Part shown: positions 47,620 through 59,678 of the stretch, in pieces
Layout of the letters: every line of letters begins with the position of its first letter
Numbering within the stretch: the first letter of the stretch is position 1
DNA from: Pithys albifrons albifrons
Lineage: Eukaryota; Chordata; Aves; Passeriformes; Thamnophilidae
DNA: 64,000 nt
NCBI RefSeq assembly: GCF_047495875.1
Contig: NC_092462.1
Coordinates: 38,787,669-38,851,668, forward strand
Direction of reading: 5' to 3'
The notes under the pieces: generated by a model
Databases searched by the model: none
What the model was told of the DNA's origin: nothing
The model's input: only the letters and a program-made list of their open reading frames with translations
Translations under genes and position numbers: made by a program

Positions 47620-48861
47620 CTGTAAAGTGAGACAAAGAAAGCAATGTTCATGGTTGTACAGAATAATATTCTGAAAGTAATTACCTTCCTGGTGCCACTC
47701 TTCTACAAAAGTAATTACTTAGGAATAATTTTTCCAAGAAATTGGCATCACTGTGTGTCATTTTACTTGTGCTTGTTTTGTTATAATACCCATATTTGTG
47801 AAAAAGCATAACTCTATTTAAAAGCATAACATTTAAAAAATAAAACATTAAGAAAAGTAATTAGTTAAGAATAAACACTCCATCACTTACATTTTTGTTA
47901 CAATACTACCTTATCAGATTTAAGTTTGTGGTGGCCTCTCTAGTGGCAAAGACAGTCTAAGAAAAAAACAAAACCTTTTCCCTTCATTAACTATAGCTTT
48001 CAAGCTCCATATATTGATCTATTTTCCTCCCACATTTGCCAATCGAATTTGTTCATAGTCTTATAATATAAGCCAGGTTACTTGCATAATCCAAATTAAA
48101 CACCTTCCTCCCTTAACCCCAAACCAAATTATTACATTTGTTTTTAATTTCAGTGACCTAGTTTATGCAGCAGCCACAGAAAGTCAACCACACTCGAAGA
48201 GTTGCTATTTAATTAGATGGCTTTGGTATAAGGGTAGATTGTGTACCTCTACTCTAAGATTGGTTCAGACATAGTAAGGCACAGTGAAACATTTAGCAAA
48301 GCATCCTCTGACTTCATAGGGATCAACATTTTATCCTCTCTTTGTTTTACGTAGATATAATTTTGTTTTGTCTTGCCTTCATCCTTTGTTTAAAAACAAA
48401 ATCAGAAACTTCAGCTGCACTGAAACAGGTAGCATTTGCCTAAGGGAAAATCTACAGAGGAAAGTGTACTGTTACCCTCCTAACACACTTGGTTTGGCCA
48501 AATCCATTTGAAATGTTTACTCTCCTGCCTCAACTCTAATCATAAGATCTTCAGTCAGTGATTCAATAGTCATTGTGCAGGAGGTTGGGTAGCTTTCATA
48601 AACATCTTAGTAACAAAATACATAATAGAATTATCTAAAAACTCCAAAGAAACAAACCATAAATGTATTTAGAAAACAAATGACTGGAGAAATTGCTTTG
48701 ACTAAATTTGGTACTCGGTAAAAGACTGTATTTTTCACTGTGATTTCACTCATCATCATAGCTATTAATTAGAAAATTAACAGTAAAAAAACACCTATCA
48801 ATGACTTCCTACTATAACATATATTATGGAATTACCAAAAATTATTGTCACATTTATTCAC
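47620..48861 (-). other. GPM6A: GPM6A intron 5 (1.2 kb)
   Basis: Short AT-rich intron with GTGAAT donor (48861 downward) and an AG acceptor at 47621-47620. No repeat or embedded gene recognised. Confidence 0.92.
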
Positions 48862-48938
48862 CTCATTAGAGTCACACATCTTGATGAAACTTTCTGATGA
48901 GGTGCAAACCTTCTTTTCCTCTCCAATAGTTACAATAC
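48862..48938 (-). CDS. GPM6A: GPM6A coding exon 5 (extracellular loop)
   Basis: A 77-bp exon, entering in phase 1 (two bases complete a Gly codon begun in exon 4) and leaving in phase 0 at GAG/GTGAAT. The acceptor is TTCTTCAG. It encodes IVTIGEEKKVCTSSESFIKM followed by CDSNE, 25 residues as in the family. The segment lies in the large second extracellular loop and supplies two of its four cysteines, which in M6-a form disulfides important for surface function. Compared with the human protein as I remember it, about 7 of 25 residues differ (all loop positions; the IVTIGEEKK start and both cysteines are kept), while neighbouring exons 6 and 7 are unchanged. Confidence 0.95.
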
Positions 48939-49077
48939 CTGAAGAAGAATAAATATTCACATTATTTGGTATTCCTAGTACATATCAACTTACTTCATGT
49001 GAGGAAAACTAAAACAAATTCTAGGCTGCTTTGCAGAACTTGTTTTAAAATTCAAAATCTGATTTTTGTTGACAATC

Positions 49078-49491
49078 AGGGGTCTGGAGCAACTGTCCTG
49101 TGAAAACAGGCTGAGACAGTTTGGGTTGTACAGCCTGGAGAAGAGAAGGCTTTGGGGAGACCTTATGGCAATTGTCCAGTAATAAAAAGGGCTGACAAGA
49201 GAGATGGAGAGGGACTTTAGGCAAAGGCATGTGGCAATAGAACAAGGGGTAAGGGCTTAAACTGAAAGAGGGTAAGATTAGATTAGATGTAAGGAAGAAA
49301 GGCATTTGACCACATTTCCCTAAGAAGTGGTGGATGTCCTATCCCTGGAAGTGTTGAAGGCCAGGCTGGGTGGAGTTCTGAGCAACCTGATCTAGTGGAA
49401 GATCAGCCTGCTCATGGCTGGTGATTGGAACTGGATGATCTTTAAGGTCTCTTTCAACACAAACTATTCTAGGATTCTATGATTCTATGAT
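49078..49491 (+). mobile_element. CR1 LINE, 5'-truncated 3' end, in GPM6A intron 4
   Basis: A + strand CR1 fragment starting within the reverse transcriptase C-terminal region (CTGTGAAAACAGGCTGAGAC near 49098, GAGAAGAGAAGGCTTTGGGG near 49138) and running through GGACTTTAGGCAAAGGCATG, CTATCCCTGGAAGTGTTGAA near 49339 and TGATCTTTAAGGTCT to a 3' end with two intact copies of the terminal octamer (GATTCTATGATTCTATGAT). Indels and stops break the coding frame. It lies antisense to GPM6A, the orientation usually tolerated in introns. Confidence 0.93.
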
Positions 49492-50178
49492 AATTTCAGC
49501 CACCACATAGCTAATGCATCATCTGCTTAGTAAAAGTCCTGGTAAAAAACCATGCAGGTAATAGTTTTCAGGGATTTTTGAAAATATCTTAATTCCTCAT
49601 TTCTATCAGCACAACAATCAAAACACAAGAAAATTATTTGCAATATATATACGTACCATATTCACAAACATTCTCTACACTCATGGAGAAATGTGCTGTA
49701 TATTGTTTTCAGACATGTTGATCTGGTAAAAAGCTTCTTTCAAAAGTTATAAAATAGCATTAGCCTAATATATACTTTATTGTAATATTAGTTTCTCTAC
49801 CAGCAAGAATAACTAGAATCTGCTGCCTTGCTTCCTTTAGCTAATGTCCAGATTACAAATCAAAGAGTAGCTTGAAGAAAACTGCAATAACTCACTTATG
49901 AAAAACGGTACTGTTCTTTCCTATAAGTAATCAGTGGCTTTTGCACTAATCTACAGAAAACAGCTATATTCACAGAATATACACTTTGTATGTTATTGTT
50001 ATTGCACATTTTAAATAAAACTAATGAAAAAACCCAAGCATGAATATTAAACAACCAAAAAGTCATAGAACAAAGAATTAATCCTCTTGATGGGACCTGT
50101 ACAGTTATTTGCTTTCTCAACTCACCTATCTAACAGTTTAGGAAAAAAACCACAATAAATAAAAACCTCAATTTCTGT

Positions 50179-50193
50179 CCCCCCCCCCCCCCC
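50179..50193 (+). repeat. Poly(C) run of 15
   Basis: Fifteen consecutive C residues in intron 4 of GPM6A; on the transcribed sense strand this is a G15 run, a potential quadruplex former and an assembly-error hotspot. Confidence 0.9.
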
Positions 50194-51019
50194 ATGAAAC
50201 CAATAATGTCAAATATTTTATTTCATGTTAATTAAAATGTTTACTGTGAACGAAGCTGTTTCATTTCCAAGCAGTACAGCATCTTTTATATCTTAAAATA
50301 ACAATTAAAAATATAATATGATTTTATATTAGACCAAAGCTACAAAAGAGAGTCAAGGAACTGTCTCACGATAAGATTACCCAAAACTCTGTGAACTGAG
50401 AAACCATCAAGTTCAGAACATTTTGAATCAAATAAGTCTTGTGTCAGAGAGGAACTGAATTACCATTGCCCACACGTGAATTCTCAGACTTTTTAAGATT
50501 CCAAATTCCTTTTTATCCAAATTTCCCATTCCCTCAAAACACAAGTGTATATATATCCCCACACTATTCTAAGCTCCACCACTCAGGTTTTAGCTCCACT
50601 CAGTCTCTCTTTCTCCCTCAGTCTCCTAGGATGTTACAATTTATGTTGTCGCTCCTCATCAAATTTTTGAAATCAATGAATCTTGTCCTGTCCAAATTCA
50701 TCTCTGCGTAGACAGATGATACCCTAGGATCTCACATCTCCAAGTCAGTATTTAACCACAAAATTAAAGAGTTGTTCTCCAGCTAAATGACTAAGCATTT
50801 TAGGTGAGTGTCATCAATTTCAAATGTAGAGACTAAATAGAAGACCCAAGCCAGATTTTCAGTACTCTGGGAAGATGGACAAGGTTGAATAAATTTTATC
50901 AGGTCTGGAAATGCAGTTCATCTCTTATACACTGCCTTGACTAGTGGGCAAAGGGATAGATAGAGACACAACAACTTTGTGAACTCTTGCACTGTATTCA
51001 GTGGTCTTCATTCACATAC

Positions 51020-51173
51020 CATACTGGCGAAGATCCAAGCAGAGATTAGCTCCATCCACTATGGTGGCATTTCGGCAGATGGTCCACAGGTTGAAGTACA
51101 TGTAAACAGGCAGAGAAGTGAAGGCTGTAACACCAAGCCAGGCCAACATGAAGATGTATGTCAGCATAATAAA
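51020..51173 (-). CDS. GPM6A: GPM6A coding exon 4 (third membrane span and loop start)
   Basis: A 154-bp exon, phase 0 in and phase 1 out, with acceptor TTTACTGCAG and donor G/GTATGT. It encodes 51 residues plus the first base of a Gly codon. The first part, FIMLTYIFMLAWLGVTAFTS, is the third transmembrane helix; then LPVYMYFNLWTICRNATIVD and GANLCLDLRQY open the second extracellular loop, with two cysteines and an NAT glycosylation sequon (NTT in the human protein as I recall it, so the site is conserved although the residue changed). This sequence separates M6-a from M6-b and PLP. It is the most upstream GPM6A exon in the window; the preceding exon, expected to end at Trp before FIML, was not found up to 64000. 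Confidence 0.97.
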
Positions 51174-52328
51174 CTGCAGTAAAAATGGGAAGAACAAAAC
51201 CAGTGATGTCAGAACTTAATTGATACTCCGTTGCAAAAAGGGAACCAGAAAGAGGTTACAAATGCATTTATGACTGATTTTGTCAGATTCTGTCCTTATT
51301 TGATATACTGGATTCGTCTGATAATCTATTAATGATCTGGCCAAAATGAGTGCCAGAGCAATAACATGATGTCTCTGAAGAGCAAACAGTCATGCTTCCA
51401 AAAGCATGTTCCTCTCTATGACTGATGCAAAGCACCATGCCTAAAGTACAGAGAGTTGCGTGCTTTGTGTAGCATCACCACTACTCCATAGTTTAGACAG
51501 GAATCCACATGGTTGTTTCTTCCTCTATCAATCATGATGAAACAAATTAAAATGAAATACTGTAGGCTTCATTTACTTTTAATATCTGGGTCTTGGTAAA
51601 AATGAACCTTTATCTATGACTGTTACAAAATCTCACTGGTAAATCCATTTTGCAATAAACCAATTAGACAAGATATTTGCCATTCTGTTATTTATTGCAT
51701 GTAAACATATTTAGGGTCTACATACAAGTGAATTCACAATTAATTAAAAAATAGGATGCTTACATTTCTTAATTAGAAATTCATTAGATTATATGCTTTG
51801 TATCATACTTTCTCCAAAGGGTACATGTTTTTTTTCTTTAACCATAAGCCTCAGGAGCAAAGAAATCTGCTTGCAGAAGGCATTGAACTCACTTGCCTTC
51901 AGGGCCAGTAGTTATGTTGGCACCCTGATCTCCTGTAAATTCCTAAGCTTGCTACCTTGCTGTTCTTCTGCTAATCTGAGACCACTGTCAGAGATAGTCA
52001 CCAAAAAGAGATATTTTTTCATTTTATGCTATGGAAACAATATGGTGCGGCTGCATGATTAAATGGAAGATACGTCAGTCTCTACATGTTGAATCCAAAT
52101 AGCCCCAAGATTTGGTGGTTTCAGAAATTCTAATGAATCTAAACACATTATGGAAACAATAAAATTTCATCACATTGACATTTTTCTAGCTGCTTACTTC
52201 AGAAAAACATTCAGAATAAGAAACAAGACCTGTTTATGAAAGCTGAATAAGCTGTTCCACAATCCACTCAAAATTAAACTTTAAAGAGTTTTAATAAATG
52301 AAGGGAAAATGGAAGATATTTTCTTGTT

Positions 52329-52380
52329 GGTTTTTTTTGTTTGTTGGGTTTTGTGTGTGTGTGTGTGTGGGGGGTGTTTT
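52329..52380 (+). repeat. T/G tract with (TG)9 and G run
   Basis: A T-rich stretch leading into nine TG units (52352-52369) and a short G run, then TGTTTT. Antisense to GPM6A it reads as a (CA)n repeat. Confidence 0.85.
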
Positions 52381-54583
52381 AATATAAGATCACTCACATC
52401 AAGCAGTAAAGGAAAAAGTCTAATAGAAATACAGATCTTAGTTACAGAAATCAAATAAGGTAAGACTATAAAGAGTTTTAAATCATAGTAAAAATTGTTG
52501 GCACAGGATGGCTTATTCATGTGGACCTGCTCAGGAAAAGCAATCCAAAAGAGCAAAAGGTTTGAATATAGATGAGGTAGTATTATTGCTTTGAACTTAT
52601 GGGATGGATGTGCTAAGCAATATTAAAGAAACCTTAATTTGATTTACTTTCACTCAATTCCAAATACTATTAAATAAAAATAATTTTAGTGCCAAAGAAG
52701 TATATTTACATAGGAATTTAATGTAGTTTAATTAATTCAGTTCAAAATTAACTTCAAATTAATTTTTCCTCATTGTCCCTAGGTGAATGAGACTTTCAGA
52801 GGCAGTTTAAAAAGCTGGAGAATTTATAGCACTACAAATAGTCATCCAAAGGATGCAAGAAAGTAAAAAAATAAATTGGAACAAAGAATGGAAGTATTCT
52901 GTTTAATACTTTTGGTATCAGCTTTCTATCCTTTTCTTTAGTTAGTATTCTACACTTCAGTACTCATGCTTTACCTGACATTTTAGAAGTTACAAACGAT
53001 TTTAACTTTCCACTCAGCATCAAACTAGTTAAAAAGGAAAATTGATATGTCTAATTTATGTTTGAAGATTTTTGAAAATATATTCATGCAGATAATGGCT
53101 GTCTTCCTTTCAAACTTTTCCCAAAAACACAGTTACTAGAAAACCAACTAATAAAATAGAGAAAGCGATAACGAAGTCTATAATAAATAGTTAAATAACC
53201 CTTAAATGTTACAGTAGATTTTTCATGTTTAAATTGTTTGATATAATGGAAATTCTATTCCATCTATTGCAGAAAAAATAGTCAACACAAATAAATACTG
53301 TTCTGTACATGGTCTCCCCCCCGTTGTTGTTGTGTTTGTTGTTATTTTTGTTATGGGGTTTTTTACTGTTTTCTTTTTCCTCTCCACATTACCGTGTTAA
53401 AGATAATGAAACAACATCTGATTCAGCCTCAGACACTCATTTACAAATAAGTACTTGGAAAATTACTTAGAAATGTAGATTTGCTTCAGGGCTATGAATT
53501 TTCAACTAAACTGCTACATCTGATCTAATTTATTACCACGCTAAGGAGTTGCACTCATTTTTTTCTAAAGCAAAGCATGAAATAAGAAAGAAGACTATCT
53601 CAGTACAGACTTTGAATTCTCATTTGACCATATCCTAGAAGTATTTTAAAAGTAAAATCAGCCTCCTAGCTTACATCCTATGAGTTTGTCAAAAACAAGT
53701 AAGTCTGAAGCCTTACTTTTGAGTCTCCTTCTAGAATTTATGAAAAAGGTAATATTTAATAAATATACACACTCAGTATATCTCTCAGTATATCACATCC
53801 ATAATAATTTAATGGAGTCCTAAATCTTTTATATTAGTTACATTACTAAAGTGTAATGACTCTTTTTATGACTGGGCTCCACAAAGATTTGAGAATCTTC
53901 CTATTATGTGATTATCACCAAATGGAGGAAAAAGATCAGGATTATTATGAGAGCTGCAATACCTATTTAATTATCTTTTACTTTCTGATCTTTAGTAAGT
54001 ATAAAACTCCATGTAGCTTTGCTTACTTAGGAAGCTTGCTCAAAATCTCTACTGAGATAATACAAAACATTGGTATAGCGAAATATGGGGGAAAAACCAG
54101 AGCTTATTAGCCAGTAAAAAAAACTGCCTTGGGCATAAAATAATGGCAGGAGAAATCTGACAGATGATAGTTGCTGTGAGTCATAAAAGCTGCCTTCTCA
54201 GAGAGAATTCCTTGCTTGTTTATGGAAGGGATTCTTTTTAAAAAACATGAATCTGATTGGTTACCTTAGAAAAAAGTGGCTTGAATGATGCTTTCATTTT
54301 AAAAACATATATTAGAAAACTAAGAACTTCAGTTTTCCTCTTTCAGTCACTTCCAGCTGAAAAACCAGTGCACAATTATATGCTGGATTTCATGGAATAA
54401 TATCAAGAAGACAGAAAAAAATACAGAAACTTCCTTTGTTTTAAATCAGAGTAAAATACAAAACCTGAAGTTAAACCATTTGGCAGACATGAGTTATGCC
54501 TGGAAGCTGCTACCACTGATATCATTGAAGCAAACCACAGAAATGTGATCTGGGCAGTAATACCATTTTGCTGTAAGAGCAGT

Positions 54584-54603
54584 AAAAAAAAAAAAAAAAA
54601 AAA
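54584..54603 (+). repeat. Poly(A) run of 20
   Basis: Twenty consecutive A residues. On the GPM6A sense strand this is T20 followed by ACTGCTCTTACAG, which imitates an excellent splice acceptor (see findings). No retroposon body precedes the run on the + strand that I can recognise. Confidence 0.9.
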
Positions 54604-57335
54604 GAACAAGAAGTTATTAGTTTCTTTAGATAATTTTCTCTGCTACTACAATCTCCCCTCTTTACTCTAGAGAACTTACAAGGAATGCTTACGGAGCCTG
54701 TTCACTCCAGGAATTAAATTCAGAACTCAATCTCCTGAGATTCAAAGGGATCTTTCTCCTTTGAAGTAGTATTCTGCTATGTGACAAGCTGAAGACTTCT
54801 GAAATAACAGTACAGCATCTTAAAGAGGTATCACAGTTTGTTCTTTAATATGCTATCTATTGTGTTTATAGTGAAAATTACTTTCTCTGATCAGTTCAAT
54901 TTTCACTCTAAGAAACCAAACATATAAACCCAAACCAAACTGGAAGTGAAATTCATCTACCATCACTGATTGACACTCAGTTCACATTGATAAAGAACAG
55001 CTAAAGTGAGTAATTATTTGAACAAAACAAATCTTTAATCTTTGTAGTGGTTATTTTCTTGTACCAACACCAGGTCTGGTAAAACCCTCTTGTCAGATTA
55101 TGTAAACCTTTCAGCACCAGCAATGGCTCTCCTGAGTTATGAATTATCAATGTAGGCAAATCATGAACCTTCTGGAAAGATTTCTTTTTACAAAAACAGA
55201 TATTTCAGGGAGTATTTTGATATAGTATGTAATGCAGCACAACAGCTCTCATGGTAGTCATAGCTTATTGAAATCCTATTTTCACAGAAAATATTACCCA
55301 AATTCTATCTATTTTAATGAGATCAAAGTTTCAGTTACTGCTTTATTTTTTACTTCCTTTTTTCTAATTTATAGGCACTTGTCCCATAAAAAGTACATTC
55401 ATTAAATTTCAAACACTGTTCTTGTTTTAGTTTTGTTATAAATATTTTAATACCCCTGAAGTAACATTGTATGATGGTTTCAGTGACCCAAGGGACAGAA
55501 CCAGTGAAATCATATGTAAAAGGTACTTTTATTACATAGACACATGTATTGAAATGGAAAAAATTGAACTTCATGAGGACACTACTGCTTGCAACAAGGA
55601 AAATGATACAGAGACATAGCAACAAATTAAGAAGTAGCCAAATAAAATTTAATTCCAGAAATTCCATGTTGTCTTGTAATTTTTTCTTTGTTCTAAACTA
55701 CTCAGTACTTACCTTTACACTTTCTTTCAATCTAATCATATATTTATTTTATATGAATCCCCTGATATGAGCTCTCTACCCAGAGAGTTGTAAAAACACG
55801 TACATATTGCTGTGTTTATATTTCATCTACAGTTATTATCAAACTGCATCTCCAGAGATCATGTACTTCCATCCTGCTCAAAGCCTATTGTGCTCAATGC
55901 TGGACATCACCTAAGGTGAGCCCAGGGCTAGCCTGGCTTTCTCTTATGGAATACTGGGAAGCAGCTGACCTCTGCAGTGCACTGTGTAGTTGTTCCGGAT
56001 GCATTTTCCCAACTGCATGTCAGAGCAAGGCCCTGTGTACCACTTGATGGCCACTAAAAGCATGAACAGAAAGATCTTTTCAATTTCTTCCTGAATTGCC
56101 CAGTCCCTCAAACATCCCATTCACTTTCAATTGCCCATATATTTGATTTTAGTATGGATAAAAACTTTTTAACTTTACCACTTTGCCCAGCTTCAAATTC
56201 ATCAGTAACCTTGGCTTTCAGGCCTTCTGCCTCAGTCTTGTTCATTTTTCCTAGAAGAAGTTCCTCTGAGTTAATGCTGCTGTTTCTTTATCCAGTGTGC
56301 ATTCTGGATGTTCTTTTTAAATTATTCATTGCAGTTGCCACATATTTTGTTAAATGCTGAAACTTGTCTTGATGAAGTTGTACTGATAGAGTGCACAGTT
56401 CTTTCTTCAGTTTAAGAGAAGTCATATTTAAAAGTACTACATGTGTTCCTATCTCAAACCTATTGCCTATTTGCATTTGATTTTTATAATGCAGGGTTCT
56501 GACTAGTATCCTACATCTACAGTCCTTTCATCAATAAATTTTTATGATAGACTAGTATAAAGATTAGATATTTTGTCGCTGTTTACCATTGTTATTATTG
56601 CACTGCAGGGCTTTAGTTTTTCTCACTTTTGAGAGGTTAATTCATTCAGCAGATTTTTGGAATCTTTTGCATTTTCAACAAATAATCTCTACATAAATAC
56701 TCCAACCTTTTCCCAATGCTTTTCTTTTTTTCAACATTGTCTTAAATGTGTAATTCCCCATATGCAAATATGAAAGAGATCAAGTAGAAAAACTTTCTAA
56801 ATTTCTCTGGAAAATATTTTAACAAAGCAGAAGCTAAAACAACCTCTGCTGATTAATTTAAAATGTTGTCTAGAACCATACTATTTATTTAAATCTAAAT
56901 CAGAATATAAGAATAATACAGATGTCTTTAAACTCATTGATATATCAATGCTACAGATCATCCTTTGTCACCCTAACCAATCTCTCTTACTATGCACAGA
57001 CCCTCTTCTTACACACACAGTATAAAGTCTAAATATGTTTAAGAAGGAGTGGTGAGTAACTTACAAGAAAATGGCCTCTAACATTCTCATCTCTGTGCTA
57101 ACTCGTATCTCCAAATTCATGCCTCATTCATCAACAGAAGAAAAAGCAAAAAATATTTCAATTTATTGCATTCACATGCAATGCTGCTGGAAGAGACTGT
57201 TGTTCTGATATTACCACTAAATGCACTGTAAATTACAGAAAATACACAAAAAGTCTTTTTTTCTTGGTCTATAATAGCATTCTTATAACAATCACTTGTT
57301 GGACATTTATTACTGTCTCTACAAAACGTTCATAT

Positions 57336-57351
57336 ATCTCTCTCTCTCTCT
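57336..57351 (+). repeat. (TC)n microsatellite
   Basis: About eight TC units in intron 3 of GPM6A, following ATATA. Confidence 0.85.
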
Positions 57352-59171
57352 AACATATTATACTCCCAGGCACACCTCCAAGAGTCTTGTTGAAACATGG
57401 ATAGATTTCATGGTACGCTATTACTGCCATGTGGTTGATTGTTCTTGGCTTGCATTCAAGTCAACAGCTTCAACAGAAAAATTTTTAAAAAGGAAAAGCC
57501 AATATTGGTCCCAATTTCTTTTCACAGAGGGACAGGTTTTTGGGTTTGCCAAGTTGCAATTCATCCATATACTAAGTACTACCAAATGTGACATTCCTTC
57601 AGTTGCTAAAATCTAGTATCAGATCTAATAATCTAATATTATTAAATGACAGGAAACTGAAATTTCATCTTATGAAACAGTCTTGTTTGGGGATTTTTAA
57701 ACATTTTTATTCTATAAATAGTTTAGGTGGAAGAAAAACTGATTTTTACAAAATTAGGTGCAATCTACACTGATACTTTCTGTTTTTCATCTGGACATAT
57801 ATTTTTCTAAAATTTCCTTAAAATCTGTAATTCAAGTTTGAAATATTCCATGCATTATGTCTATTTCTTTTTAACTATTTAGATGCACATAAAACTGTTG
57901 GTTTATTGATAGCAGTGGGAGAGGAGCTCTTCACTGTCGCCTCAGAAATAAAAAGAGAAGATTCTAACAAATTGATTCATTTTTTGAAATTTTGCTTTGT
58001 AAACAAATCCATGAAATATTATTTTGAAGAAGATAGCTTAAGGCAAGACTAGCTTTTCCCTGAAGCTCATATAATTTGTCTATTTGGTACTTCCTTATGA
58101 ACCAAGTATTCTAATATTTCTTTTATTTCTGGATTTTCTTTAGAATGTTGATGGGTTTGTAGTATTGAGTTGCTTAAAATTGTTAATGTTAGCTATTTCA
58201 TATGTCCTTCAGGCAAGATTATAATTTTTGTAGTCCAACAGGCTTCTGAAGCCCTAAAAGATTTATCTTTGGATCATTACTGCTACTTAAGCCCAGCAGA
58301 ATTTCCTATCTAGTTTTACAGTCTTCCAGTGAGGAATTACTTTTTCTCAAAATGCATATGCTTATATTTCCACATTCTCAAAGTTATTCTCCTCCTTTTG
58401 GTTTTCTTTTTGGTGGTGTTTTTTTAACACTGTCTGGGAATATAGCTATTTGTTTTGTATCTAAATGTGATTACAGAGAGATAATCTAGTTTTAAAATTG
58501 CTTTTTTTAAAATATGGAGCAGATATCTCCATTTAAATACTCCTTCATGAGCTCTTCAGACTATATTCATGTCCCATTACTATTCAATTCAAAGACATAA
58601 AATATGAAAAACAATCAGATTCACCATGACCTACTGCCTATCAATATAGGCTGGTCATAGCTGTAAATTTTCCAGGTATTTTGCTTCCAAATAGTTGATA
58701 AACTATTTATAAAATTCTGATTCATACTGCAGTGGTTTTCTGTGGGACAAGTTTTCTATACACAGAAGAAGACGTTACACTCAGCTGGGGAAAGACTGCA
58801 TTATACAAATTGTTTATATTTTTCACTCTGCCAAGACTGCAATTTTTGTTCAGGAAGTCTGCGTAGTTTGCACTTGGAAACAAGACGGTGAAGCTTAAAC
58901 TAGAAAGCAGAAAGAATACTGGAGGAACGGAGAAACAAGCAAGCTGGAAACCATTGGGAATGGATAACGATTGCATCTTGCACCATAAAAAAAATAATGA
59001 ATTTGGGATAATGTCACTGACATTCAAAGGTATAAATAACAAAAAAAAGAGTAAGATGTCGAATTGTAACAAAAGACATAAGGAAGCTGTGATCACCTGG
59101 TGAAGCATTCAAGTTAAAACTGAAAAGGATTATCTGAACACGGGAAATAAAGCTATCCTCTTGAGCAAGTT

Positions 59172-59678
59172 ATGACAATCTATAGTGTGGCCAGCAGGAC
59201 CAGGGAAGTGATCCTTCCCCTGTACTCTGCATTGGTGAAGCCACACCTTGAGTACTGTGTTCAGTTCTGGGCCCCTCAGTTCAGAAAGGATATTGAGATG
59301 CTGGAGCGAGTCCAGAGAAGAGCAACAAGGCTGGTGAAGGGACTGGAGCACAAACCCTATGGGGAGAGGCTGAGGGAGCTGGGGTTGTTTAGCCTGGAGA
59401 AGAGGAGGCTCAGAGGTGACCTCATTGCTGTCTATAACTACCTGAAGGGAAGTTCTAGCCAGGTGAGGGTTGTTCTCTTCTCCCAGGCACTCAGCAATAG
59501 GACAAGGGGGCATGGGCTTAAGCTCTGCCAGGGGAAATTTAAGTTGGATATCAGAAAAAAATTCTTTACAGAGAGAGTAGTCAGGCATTGGAATGGGCTG
59601 CCCAGAGAGGTGGTGGATTCACCATCCTTAGAGATTTTTAAACACAGATTGGCCGTGGCACTGGGTGCCATGATCTAG
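59172..59678 (+). pseudogene. CR1 ORF2 C-terminal fragment (5'-truncated, frame intact)
   Basis: An open frame of 168 codons covering only the C-terminal end of the CR1 ORF2 polyprotein, downstream of the catalytic fingers and palm of the reverse transcriptase. Recognisable pieces include a [12 protein letters not shown] segment near residue 22, [14 protein letters not shown] near residue 44, [13 protein letters not shown] near residue 75 and the [19 protein letters not shown] motif near residue 139, all characteristic of CR1 and related LINEs. The first few codons precede clear homology, so the ATG is accidental. It has no endonuclease or polymerase catalytic residues and no promoter, so it cannot be functional. 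The stop TAG is in the usual place before the CR1 3' UTR. Confidence 0.9.

Larger units (their letters stand above)
48939..51019 (-). other. GPM6A: GPM6A intron 4 (2.1 kb), with CR1 insertion
   Basis: Donor GTATGT at 51019 downward, acceptor AG at 48940-48939. It contains a CR1 fragment (49078-49491) in the orientation opposite to the gene and a C15 run at 50179-50193. The remaining sequence is AT-rich and unassigned. Confidence 0.92.
51174..59179 (-). other. GPM6A: GPM6A intron 3, first part
   Basis: Intronic sequence with the acceptor AG at 51175-51174. I searched it on the minus strand for the expected exon 3 coding sequence and did not find it. It carries T/G tracts (52329-52380, 53325-53360), an A20 run at 54584-54603, a (TC)n run at 57336-57351 and a moderately GC-rich unassigned island near 55850-56080. 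Open frames up to 128 codons (58722-59108 minus) show no domain. Confidence 0.75.

Noticed and set aside
55350..55667. 105-codon minus-strand frame, possible missing GPM6A exon
   Set aside because: The translation does not match the expected exon 3 of GPM6A, and its codon usage is simply AT-rich.
58722..59108. 128-codon minus-strand frame in GPM6A intron 3
   Set aside because: Hydrophobic AT-driven translation, no domain, not flanked by convincing splice sites and not resembling GPM6A exon 3.
59130..59588. 152-codon minus-strand frame
   Set aside because: It is the antisense shadow of the CR1 fragment at 59172-59678.
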